A stretch of DNA of 13,567 nucleotides, taken from positions 1 through 13,567 of the forward strand of contig CALWEE010000021.1 of assembly GCA_944376975.1 (NCBI GenBank). Reading direction: 5' to 3'. Positions within the stretch are counted from its first letter, which is position 1. Each line of letters starts with the position of its first letter. The notes beneath the pieces are model-generated. The model was not told where the DNA came from. It made no database searches and saw only the letters and a list, made by a program, of their open reading frames with translations. Both the position numbers and the translations under genes were made by a program. This document shows positions 1 through 6,587 of this stretch, piece by piece. The DNA is from an uncultured Lachnospiraceae bacterium (GTDB taxonomy: Bacteria > Bacillota > Clostridia > Lachnospirales > Lachnospiraceae).

Positions 1-1121
1 CAGTACCGGCCTTTTTTATCCCCGCGTTTTGCTTCTGCGGCGGGTTTTTCCTGGCCGTTTCCCGGAATTTTCTGGACGCCGGCGAACTGCTGAACTCTCT
101 TTGCTTTATGGTCATCGCTCAGCTGATCGCCTATTCCCGTTTCCATTATATATTGAAAGACCTGTCTCTTGTCCGGACCATCCGCCGCATCTCCGACAAT
201 CTGGATGAGGAACGGGAAAAGCTGGAGATCATCCTGCAAAAATATCGCTATATCGCTTCGGAAAACAAGAACATCGTCGTGGAATGGGATAAACACACCG
301 ACACCGCCTGCTTCTACGGCGAACTGAGACGGCGTTTTGATATCCCGTCCACCATCCCGGATTTTACCAACTGGCTGCGGCAGATGCCCTTCCTGGAAAA
401 AGCCGACCGGCAAAGACTGGCGGACCAGCTCGCGGCGCCAACGTCCCTGACGGATGGATCCGAACTGGAAGTCAAGACCCTGTCCGGCGAAAAGCAATGG
501 TTCCAGCTCCATTTTTCTTTCCAGAAAAACGCGGATGGCCAGATCGCGTCCGGCATCGGTTATCTGACCGATATCAGCGCCCAGAAACAGGAGATCCTTT
601 CCCTGAAAACAGAGGTCATGACCGATCCTCTGACCGGTCTTTTAAACCGCCGGGCCATCCAGAATTACATGACTGTCCATCCGTATCTTCTGGGCGACAA
701 CATGATGACCGTCCTGTTCATCATCGATCTGGATAATTTTAAATACATCAACGACACCTACGGCCATCCCTGCGGCGACTACGTGCTCCGGGAAACCGGC
801 GTCCGGTTAAAGGACATGTTCCGCAAGACCGACGCTGTAGGCCGGCTGGGCGGCGATGAATTTATCATCCTTCTGTACGCCCGTCCCAATGAGCAGCTGG
901 TGCTCTGGAAAGCCCGGGATATGACCAAAGCCCCCTTGATGATCGACTGGAACGGCGCGGTCGTCCCGGTCCGGTTCAGCGTGGGCATCGCCGTTTCTTT
1001 CGCGGCCAACGCCGACTATGACGTTCTGTACCGGTCCGCCGATAGCGCCCTTTATCAGGCGAAACAAAACGGCAAAGGCGGATATGTCATCCGCCATCCG
1101 GATAAAGAAAAAAGTCTGTGA
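1..1121 (+). CDS. Membrane-anchored PAS-GGDEF diguanylate cyclase (5' end outside window)
   Basis: Predicted to make c-di-GMP from two GTP. The reading frame is open from the left edge (frame starting at base 3), and the codons before the first in-window ATG (108) encode strongly hydrophobic segments, so the true start lies upstream and the ATG at 108 is internal. Counting from that ATG: end of a transmembrane helix (about 1-17), a charged, probably coiled-coil linker (23-50), a PAS-like domain (about 55-158), then a GGDEF domain (about 170-330) with its usual opening MTDPLTGLLNRR. The active-site motif GGDEF is intact at 248-252, and an inhibitory-site motif RxxD (RKTD, 239-242) sits exactly five residues before it, so an active, product-inhibited enzyme is expected. 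The last codons form one arm of the terminator shared with the convergent phosphopantetheinyl transferase gene. The signal sensed is unknown. Confidence 0.95.
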   Translation, partial: VPAFFIPAFCFCGGFFLAVSRNFLDAGELLNSLCFMVIAQLIAYSRFHYILKDLSLVRTIRRISDNLDEEREKLEIILQKYRYIASENKNIVVEWDKHTDTACFYGELRRRFDIPSTIPDFTNWLRQMPFLEKADRQRLADQLAAPTSLTDGSELEVKTLSGEKQWFQLHFSFQKNADGQIASGIGYLTDISAQKQEILSLKTEVMTDPLTGLLNRRAIQNYMTVHPYLLGDNMMTVLFIIDLDNFKYINDTYGHPCGDYVLRETGVRLKDMFRKTDAVGRLGGDEFIILLYARPNEQLVLWKARDMTKAPLMIDWNGAVVPVRFSVGIAVSFAANADYDVLYRSADSALYQAKQNGKGGYVIRHPDKEKSL

Positions 1122-1150
1122 AACCTTTGTTTGGTCTTCACAGACTTTTT
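1109..1150. terminator. Bidirectional intrinsic terminator shared by convergent genes
   Basis: A perfect 14-bp inverted repeat, AAAAAGTCTGTGAA (1109-1122) against TTCACAGACTTTTT (1137-1150), with a 14-nt loop that can pair further through ACC/GGT. Each strand ends in a run of T after the stem, as an intrinsic terminator needs, so it should work in both directions. It contains the last sense codons and stop of both genes: the GGDEF gene and the transferase gene each end AAA AGT CTG TGA (Lys-Ser-Leu-stop). No efficiency can be judged by eye. Confidence 0.85.
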
Positions 1151-1716
1151 ATGTCGGTCACCGTACAGATCTTCGCCTCGTGTTCCCCGCACAGGCACAT
1201 GCTGTAGCCGGGAAAGACCGGGATATGTTCCAGGAAAGCCCGTTCTCCACGGAAAAGGATCTCCCGGGCAAGTCCGTTTTCATTGGCCGCGTAAAACGCG
1301 CCGAAATGCTCGTCCATACCCATCCCGGTATATTTCACGAAGCTTTCCTTCGCCGTCCACACTTCAAAAAAATGTTCATAGCCCCATGTCTCCAGATACG
1401 CCCGCTCGAAAGGATGGAACCACTTCCGGCATATTTGTTCGTATCGGCCCGGCTGATGCTCCTGTATATCCAGCCCCACTTTTCCGTCGGAAACCGCGCA
1501 GGCGAAAAACCGGCCGCTGTGGGACAGGGAGAGGAAACGGTCCGTTTCTCCGGAAAACACCGGTTTCCCACGGTCCGTCCGCCCGATCGTCCAGTCCCGC
1601 CGGCCGCCCTCTCCAAACCTGTTTTCATAATCCGCCCGGACATCCCCGATCAGCCGGTCTTTCTCCAGAGCATACCGGTCCCGGTCTCCTATCCGGATCA
1701 GCACATGATCTTTCAT
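1138..1716 (-). CDS. 4'-phosphopantetheinyl transferase, Sfp type
   Basis: Transfers 4'-phosphopantetheine from CoA to the conserved serine of carrier proteins; here the likely targets are the two PCP domains of the synthetase and the adjacent free carrier protein. The protein is 192 residues, short for the Sfp group but complete. Visible family motifs: a GKP segment (50-52), SLSHS (63-67), the metal-binding stretch VGLDI (80-84) and WTAKESFVKYTG (120-131) with Glu124 and Lys128. In Sfp the metal site is Asp-x-Glu; here it reads Asp83-Ile-Gln85, so one ligand is a Gln. It starts 2 nt after the carrier-protein stop with only a weak GGA ribosome site, so translation probably depends on coupling. 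It is the last gene of the operon and ends inside the terminator hairpin. Confidence 0.93.
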   Translation of the reverse strand: MKDHVLIRIGDRDRYALEKDRLIGDVRADYENRFGEGGRRDWTIGRTDRGKPVFSGETDRFLSLSHSGRFFACAVSDGKVGLDIQEHQPGRYEQICRKWFHPFERAYLETWGYEHFFEVWTAKESFVKYTGMGMDEHFGAFYAANENGLAREILFRGERAFLEHIPVFPGYSMCLCGEHEAKICTVTDIKSL

Positions 1717-1718
1717 GT

Positions 1719-1946
1719 TTATTCCGTATAGCCTTTGCTTTCGATATATTCCACCACGTCTTTGACCTGCCGCATCTGCCAGACTTCCTTATTGGAGATC
1801 GACGTCTGGAAATAATCTTCAAACGCGCACACCAGATTCATGATGTCAAAAGAATTCAGCTGAAGATCCTGGACAAAATCCGTATCATACGTGATATTTG
1901 TCTTCCCTGTCACCTCGGAAATGATCTTTTTTACGATTTCAAACAT
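1719..1946 (-). CDS. Free-standing acyl carrier protein
   Basis: A 75-residue carrier protein that should hold an acyl chain as a thioester on phosphopantetheine. The attachment serine is Ser32 in LQLNSFDIMNLV; the usual DSL motif is replaced by NSF, which separates it from the housekeeping fatty-acid ACP. Length and the four-helix pattern fit the family. A ribosome site AGAGGA (1951-1956) lies 4 nt before the ATG. It sits 15 nt after the acyl-AMP ligase and 2 nt before the phosphopantetheinyl transferase, which suggests that the ligase loads it with a fatty acid and the transferase activates it. The acyl chain would then be passed to the first condensation domain of the synthetase. That transfer is inferred from gene order, not shown by the sequence. 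Confidence 0.93.
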   Translation of the reverse strand: MFEIVKKIISEVTGKTNITYDTDFVQDLQLNSFDIMNLVCAFEDYFQTSISNKEVWQMRQVKDVVEYIESKGYTE

Positions 1947-1961
1947 TTTATCCTCTTCTTT

Positions 1962-3596
1962 CTATGCCAGGTAACGTTTTATTTTTTTCGACGCGGTCTT
2001 CTTAAACTCCTGCTCTCTTATGTTGACCATCTGGATGTGCTGATACAAAGGCAGCGTCTGATTGATCTGATTGATCTGATTTTGCAGCGAATCCAGTATG
2101 TCATAGGTGGACATGTCTTTTGTCAGTTCCGGATCCGGATAGATGCTGGCGGCCAGACGCACGTCGTCGGCGGATGTGCCCTGGCTGGCGCCATAGACCA
2201 TGACCTCTTTCACGAAAGGTATCCGCATGATAAGGGTCTCCAGTTTTTCCGGCGACAGCTTTTTGCCGTTCTTGAACACGATCAGGTTCTTCTTCCGGCC
2301 GGTGATATAAATATAACCGTCCTTGTCCACATATCCCAGATCGCCTGTACAGAACCATTCGCCGTCCATCACTTCCCGCATCTGGTCTTCCCCTTTGTAA
2401 TATCCCTTCATCACGTTGTCGCCCCGGACTTGGATCTCTTCGTCCTTGACCCGGACCTGGCAATGGGCCAGCGTACGGCCCACCGATCCGATACGGCCGC
2501 CGGCGCACTCGTTGGCGGAAACCATGGGCGAACACTCGGTGATACCGTATCCCTGCATGATATGGGCGCCGAACAGATCGAAAGCTTCTTCGATCTCCGT
2601 GCTCAAATGGGCGCCGCCGCAGATGATCAGCTTCAGCCCGCCAAAATACTGCTGCCACATGGCCTCCAGTTCCGGACTGGAAAATTCAAGCCCTTTGCGT
2701 CTTTTCTTGGCGGCGCTTTTCAATATCTTTTCCAGCGCCCCGCTTTTTCCCGCTTTCTGGGCGCCGAGTAAGATCTGTTTATAGATGACTTCCACCATGA
2801 GCGGAACAGCCACCATACAATACGGTTTGGACAGGGTCAGGTCCCGCATGACCGTGCGCATATTGCCGTTCAGGCACAGATGGGCGCCCCGGACCAAAGT
2901 GGCCAGTACGGCCGTCGTCATGCCGTAGGTATGGTAGCAGGGCAGCGCCGAGAACACCTTCGGACCGGCTTCCACCCCTTCAAGGCAGTCGCTCACGTTG
3001 ATCAGTATATTGTGATGGCTTAAAAGGACCATTTTAGGAATGCTTGTCGTACCGGACGTGAACACGAGGGCCGCCGTATCCCGGGGATTTTGATCCGGGC
3101 AACTGTACGGCTTGCCGTCGGCAAGCAGCCGGGCGCCTTCTTCGCACAGGCCTTTCACGCTGGCGCCGCCCTTTCCTTCCAGTTCGTAAATGGCGTCGAT
3201 CTTCCCGTCGATCAGCATACGCGTCCCCATCCTCCGGTTATCTTCGCCGACGAACAGGACGCTCACGTCCGCCATGACAAGCATTTCCTCCACGTTTTCA
3301 TCGGACTGTTCCGCGTCCACGCATACCGCCACGTTGCCGCTGGCCGTTATGCCCAGATAAGCGATCACCCATTCCAGGCTGTTTTCACTCACGATACCGA
3401 TATGGACGCCTCTGTAGCCCTTTTCGGTGAACACCGCGGCCAGGGCCTTCGCTTTATCCGAAACCTGCTGATACGTCAGCATCGTCTCCTGTCCTTTCCG
3501 GTCATAGGATGAAAGGGCCGGTTTGTCGCCGTACGCTTTGCCGATGCCGTCCACGTAATCCGCGAATGTGAGATATTCATACTTGTTCCTTTTCAT
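1962..3596 (-). CDS. AMP-forming fatty-acyl ligase (acyl-ACP or acyl-CoA synthetase)
   Basis: An adenylate-forming enzyme of 544 residues, a full-length stand-alone member. Motifs in order: the phosphate loop FTSGTTSIPK (179-188), GYGITE (349-354), TGDLGYVDKDGY (417-428) with ribose-binding Asp418, the hinge and A8 region GRKKNLIVFKNGKKLSPEKLE-like (433-453), and the C-terminal TASKKIKR (534-541) with catalytic Lys538. Overall character is that of bacterial long-chain acyl-CoA synthetases. The adjacent free carrier protein makes direct loading of a fatty acid onto ACP more likely than CoA ester formation, but the acceptor cannot be decided from sequence alone. It starts with a clear AAAGGAG site (3604-3610). 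In this operon it would supply the N-acyl starter for the peptide synthetase. Substrate chain length is unknown. Confidence 0.93.
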   Translation of the reverse strand: MKRNKYEYLTFADYVDGIGKAYGDKPALSSYDRKGQETMLTYQQVSDKAKALAAVFTEKGYRGVHIGIVSENSLEWVIAYLGITASGNVAVCVDAEQSDENVEEMLVMADVSVLFVGEDNRRMGTRMLIDGKIDAIYELEGKGGASVKGLCEEGARLLADGKPYSCPDQNPRDTAALVFTSGTTSIPKMVLLSHHNILINVSDCLEGVEAGPKVFSALPCYHTYGMTTAVLATLVRGAHLCLNGNMRTVMRDLTLSKPYCMVAVPLMVEVIYKQILLGAQKAGKSGALEKILKSAAKKRRKGLEFSSPELEAMWQQYFGGLKLIICGGAHLSTEIEEAFDLFGAHIMQGYGITECSPMVSANECAGGRIGSVGRTLAHCQVRVKDEEIQVRGDNVMKGYYKGEDQMREVMDGEWFCTGDLGYVDKDGYIYITGRKKNLIVFKNGKKLSPEKLETLIMRIPFVKEVMVYGASQGTSADDVRLAASIYPDPELTKDMSTYDILDSLQNQINQINQTLPLYQHIQMVNIREQEFKKTASKKIKRYLA

Positions 3597-3658
3597 GACT
3601 TTTCTCCTTTCAGTGCTCCAGGCGGAATCTCTCGCTTCCCCCTTTGAAACTCCGCTGT
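3597..3658 (-). promoter_or_regulatory. 62-nt spacer with ribosome site for the acyl ligase
   Basis: This is the only sizeable gap in the operon, between the response regulator stop and the ligase ATG. It holds a good ribosome site AAAGGAG (3604-3610), 7 nt before the start. A weak bulged hairpin between CAGCGGA and TCCGCCTG (minus strand) can be drawn, with no T tract, so it is not a terminator. I see no convincing -35/-10 pair. Readthrough from the regulator gene is therefore the simplest reading, though a promoter inside the regulator gene cannot be excluded. Confidence 0.5.
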
Positions 3659-4705
3659 TTATTTAAAATATTTATCCAGATCTTCGGTTCCTGTTTCCTG
3701 TACGATCTTAAGAAAAATGTCCGCGATCTTCTGGTCGAACTGGGTCCCCCGGTTCTTCTCGATCTCTGACACAGCTTCCTTTACGCTTTTGCTCTTCCGG
3801 TAATGCCGGTCCGATGTCATGGCGTCAAAAGCGTCCGCGATGGTGATGACGCGGGATTCCAGCGGGATCTCTTCGCCTTTTAACCCATCCGGATAACCCT
3901 TTCCGTCGATCCTTTCGTGATGGGAACGGACCACCGGAGCCACGCTTTTGAAAAAGCTGAGGGCTTCCAGTATCTTTTCACCTTTTTCCGGATGCTGTTT
4001 GATGACGTCGAACTCTTCATCCGTCAGTTTTCCGGCTTTTAAGAGCACGCCGTCCGGCACGCCCACCTTGCCGATATCATGGAACAGGCCGGCCAGACGG
4101 ATCTGGCGCACGTCTTCTTCCGACATGCCCATCCGCCGGGCGATCTTTACCGCCAACGCGGCCACCCGGTCCGAATGGCCTCTGGTGTATACATCCCTGG
4201 CGTCGACTAAAAGACGCATGGCGTGGATCATTTCCATATAGTTGTCATTCATCGTCTCGTAGGCTTTATTCAGTTCTTCCTGGTATTCCCGGATCGTCTT
4301 CAGCTGTTTCAGTGATTTGACGCAGGATTCCACCAGCAGCTCCAGCTGATCGAAGCGCTCGCTTTTTTCATAATAGCCCTGGATATCCAGCTCCCGCAGC
4401 GTTTTCAGCGGCGGGGCCATGCTTTTATGGCCGGTCAGCAGGATGATATAGATATCTTTATTAAACTTCCTTATTTCTTCTATGACTTTGTCACCGCAGA
4501 TGGGCGTCATCATAAAGTCCAGGAGCAGGATATCGTAATTCCCGTTCCGCACTTTCTCGATCGCCGCCACCGGATCGTTTTCCGTATCCACCTCATACCC
4601 GGATCTCTGGAAATAATCACTCAGAGCTGATGTCATTATCGGGCTGTCATCCACTGTCAGGATGGAATAGGCTTTCTCTCCTGACAGACGTTTATTCCTC
4701 CTCAT
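3659..4705 (-). CDS. Response regulator: receiver plus HD-GYP c-di-GMP phosphodiesterase
   Basis: A cytoplasmic two-component output protein of 348 residues. The receiver domain (about 12-130) has the acidic pair Asp19-Asp20, phospho-acceptor Asp63 (LLLDFM), Thr91 and Lys114. A coiled-coil linker (about 132-160) leads to an HD-GYP domain (about 160-340) with His177, the HD pair His209-Asp210 in LFHDIGK, and HHERIDGKGYP (262-272) carrying the GYP signature. All the expected metal-binding positions are present, so hydrolysis of c-di-GMP is predicted, controlled by phosphorylation. It has no DNA-binding domain. The ATG lies 14 nt inside the end of the histidine kinase gene, with a GGAGG site (4712-4716) 6 nt upstream, which marks the two as a cognate pair. 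RpfG of Xanthomonas has the same REC/HD-GYP layout. It could act by other means, such as protein contacts. Confidence 0.96.
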   Translation of the reverse strand: MRRNKRLSGEKAYSILTVDDSPIMTSALSDYFQRSGYEVDTENDPVAAIEKVRNGNYDILLLDFMMTPICGDKVIEEIRKFNKDIYIILLTGHKSMAPPLKTLRELDIQGYYEKSERFDQLELLVESCVKSLKQLKTIREYQEELNKAYETMNDNYMEMIHAMRLLVDARDVYTRGHSDRVAALAVKIARRMGMSEEDVRQIRLAGLFHDIGKVGVPDGVLLKAGKLTDEEFDVIKQHPEKGEKILEALSFFKSVAPVVRSHHERIDGKGYPDGLKGEEIPLESRVITIADAFDAMTSDRHYRKSKSVKEAVSEIEKNRGTQFDQKIADIFLKIVQETGTEDLDKYFK

Positions 4706-6587
4706 AAGCGTCCTCCCTTTCCGGCATATCCTCTACTCTCACATTCTCCATCGGGATCGATATGCCAAATACGGCTCCCCCGCCCGGATTGTCTTTGTAC
4801 CACATCTCGCCGCCGAATTTTCCTCTGATGACGGTGTAAGATATGTAAAGCCCCAGGCCGTTTCCGTGTATGCCTTTGCTTGTGACCATTTTCCGGAACA
4901 ACTTTCTTCCGATCTCCCGGCTCACGCCTTTGCCGTGATCCGCCACTTCGATCTTCAGTACGTCTTCTTCCGTTTTCACTGTCAGATAGATCTCGCCGCC
5001 GCCCACTTCGTTCTGCGCGTAGATCGCGTTGGACAGCAGATTGGTCACTACCTGGACCATATTATTGATATCTCCCCGCAGGACGATCTCTCTGTCTTCA
5101 TGCCCGCGGGTGACAAGGGTACACTCGTTTTTCTGAAGCTCATGCCGCATGAGCAGCCAGGAACGTTTGATCATGTCGTCTATGGTAAAATACTGATCCG
5201 GCACCTCCCTTGTGCTGGATGCCGCCGCCTGGCCTTTGATGGCCGTGATGATATCGGACATATATCCGGTGGATTCGATGACCTTCTCCAGCCAGCTGTC
5301 GATATCGTCGCAGATCTCCTCGTAGTCCTCCTTGACCACCTGGGGATCGTCCAGGCTTTCCCGGTATTCATCCACCAGGCTCCGTATGGCGGACACGCAG
5401 CCGGATATGCTCATGATCGGTGTTTTCAGGTTGTGGGCCAGCCCGCCGATCATCTGCCCCAGAAACGCCAGCTGCTCCTGCTCCATCATCCGCTGCTGGT
5501 TATCCTGCAGCTGTTGGAGGCTTTTCTTAAGCTGGGTCACGTCTTTGAACAAAACGGCGAAACCGCTCAGCGTCTCTTCCTGATATACCGGCGTGACTTC
5601 CACGATGAAATACTTTTTGGCCGCTTTCCCGTCCGGTCCGGTGGTCGTGTCCGCCTGTTCGTAAGTGATGGTGGAACCGCTCTCCCGGCAGGAATCCAGC
5701 GCGTTCATCAGGTTGAACAGCATGGCCTTCTCGTAAGGCATGCCTTCTTTCACGCAGTCCGTGAGAAATTTATTCTCGGAAATGTTGTATTTTTCGCCAA
5801 AGTCCCGGACAAAGGACATGTTGTAACTGATGACCAGTTCTTTATCGCTGAGAACCAGATAGTCGTCGGAGATCCGCTCCATGATCTTCTGGACAGCCAA
5901 CGGCTTCAGGTCCAGCAGATGGAATTTATAGATGGCCGTCCCGGCAAGAAGGACGCTGGCCATGAAGCTGATCGGCGTATACGTGATATCGCTTCCACGG
6001 GTCAGGGTGGATATGGCGCTCACCGTCAGCGGGATCACGTTGCCCGCTATGAACAGGGTGCACTGCTGCACATACAGCCGGTTGTGGTTTTTCCTTACGA
6101 AATTGAGCATCAGGATGATGCCTGTCACCATGCACACCATGGAATACAGCCCGGATACCACCATGTACGGTCCGAAGACGATCTCGCTGCGAATGATGGA
6201 AAACCGGACGTACTGGAGATGATGCAGCGGATTCGTCCAGATCACCAGGTTGCTGATGACCGGGATGATAAAGAGGGCATAGTATTTCCGCGGTATATGC
6301 TCAAATCCCTTGACAAAGGCGATGGCGATCATCAGGGAAAGGGTCGGCAGGAATACGCCCACGCTGTTGGTCACCGCGTCCAGGCAGAACAGTATGCCCG
6401 TATGCTCATTTCCCGCGATGCGCATGCCGAGCAGGGCCAGCAGCCATATGCTGTAGGCGCCGGCCATGAACAGATAGATCTTGTGTATCACGCGCCATTC
6501 TTCTTTTCTGCGGGCGCTCCATACAAAGAACAGCGCCATCAGTATGAGGGCCACGCAGAAGATCACGACAGCAAAATTGGATATCAT
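4692..6587 (-). CDS. Sensor histidine kinase, 7TM sensor plus PAS
   Basis: A membrane sensor kinase of 631 residues. Seven hydrophobic segments are visible at about 5-23, 36-55, 66-92, 103-118, 140-163, 175-195 and 203-220, the layout of the histidine-kinase N-terminal 7TM module. A PAS domain follows (about 232-350), then a dimerisation helix with phospho-acceptor His385 in LAHNLKTP, and an ATPase domain with N box TNLLSNAIYAQN (515-526), G1 ADHGKGVS (549-556), F box FRKMVTSK and G2 GNGLGLYIS (575-583). The dimerisation region is long and acidic between about 405 and 435. The start overlaps the synthetase stop as ATGA and has a strong GGAGG site. The partner is surely the downstream HD-GYP regulator. 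The ligand is unknown; the operon product is an attractive candidate, by inference only. Confidence 0.96.
   Translation of the reverse strand: MISNFAVVIFCVALILMALFFVWSARRKEEWRVIHKIYLFMAGAYSIWLLALLGMRIAGNEHTGILFCLDAVTNSVGVFLPTLSLMIAIAFVKGFEHIPRKYYALFIIPVISNLVIWTNPLHHLQYVRFSIIRSEIVFGPYMVVSGLYSMVCMVTGIILMLNFVRKNHNRLYVQQCTLFIAGNVIPLTVSAISTLTRGSDITYTPISFMASVLLAGTAIYKFHLLDLKPLAVQKIMERISDDYLVLSDKELVISYNMSFVRDFGEKYNISENKFLTDCVKEGMPYEKAMLFNLMNALDSCRESGSTITYEQADTTTGPDGKAAKKYFIVEVTPVYQEETLSGFAVLFKDVTQLKKSLQQLQDNQQRMMEQEQLAFLGQMIGGLAHNLKTPIMSISGCVSAIRSLVDEYRESLDDPQVVKEDYEEICDDIDSWLEKVIESTGYMSDIITAIKGQAAASSTREVPDQYFTIDDMIKRSWLLMRHELQKNECTLVTRGHEDREIVLRGDINNMVQVVTNLLSNAIYAQNEVGGGEIYLTVKTEEDVLKIEVADHGKGVSREIGRKLFRKMVTSKGIHGNGLGLYISYTVIRGKFGGEMWYKDNPGGGAVFGISIPMENVRVEDMPEREDAYEEE

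Noticed and set aside
108..110. ATG as start of the GGDEF protein
   Set aside because: The upstream codons are in frame and encode hydrophobic membrane helices, so the gene begins outside the window.
2058..2080. Short tandem repeat CTGATTGAT
   Set aside because: Just over two 9-nt copies, in frame inside the acyl ligase (a repeated Asn-Gln-Ile). Too short to be more than local coding repetition.
1131..2771. A 546-residue open frame on the plus strand
   Set aside because: It lies antisense to the transferase, carrier protein and acyl ligase, with no domain and low-complexity Arg/Pro/Ser at its start. It begins inside the terminator loop and has no good ribosome site.
3610..3656. Possible hairpin between regulator and ligase genes
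   Set aside because: The stem is short and bulged, with no T tract, so it does not support a terminator or riboswitch.
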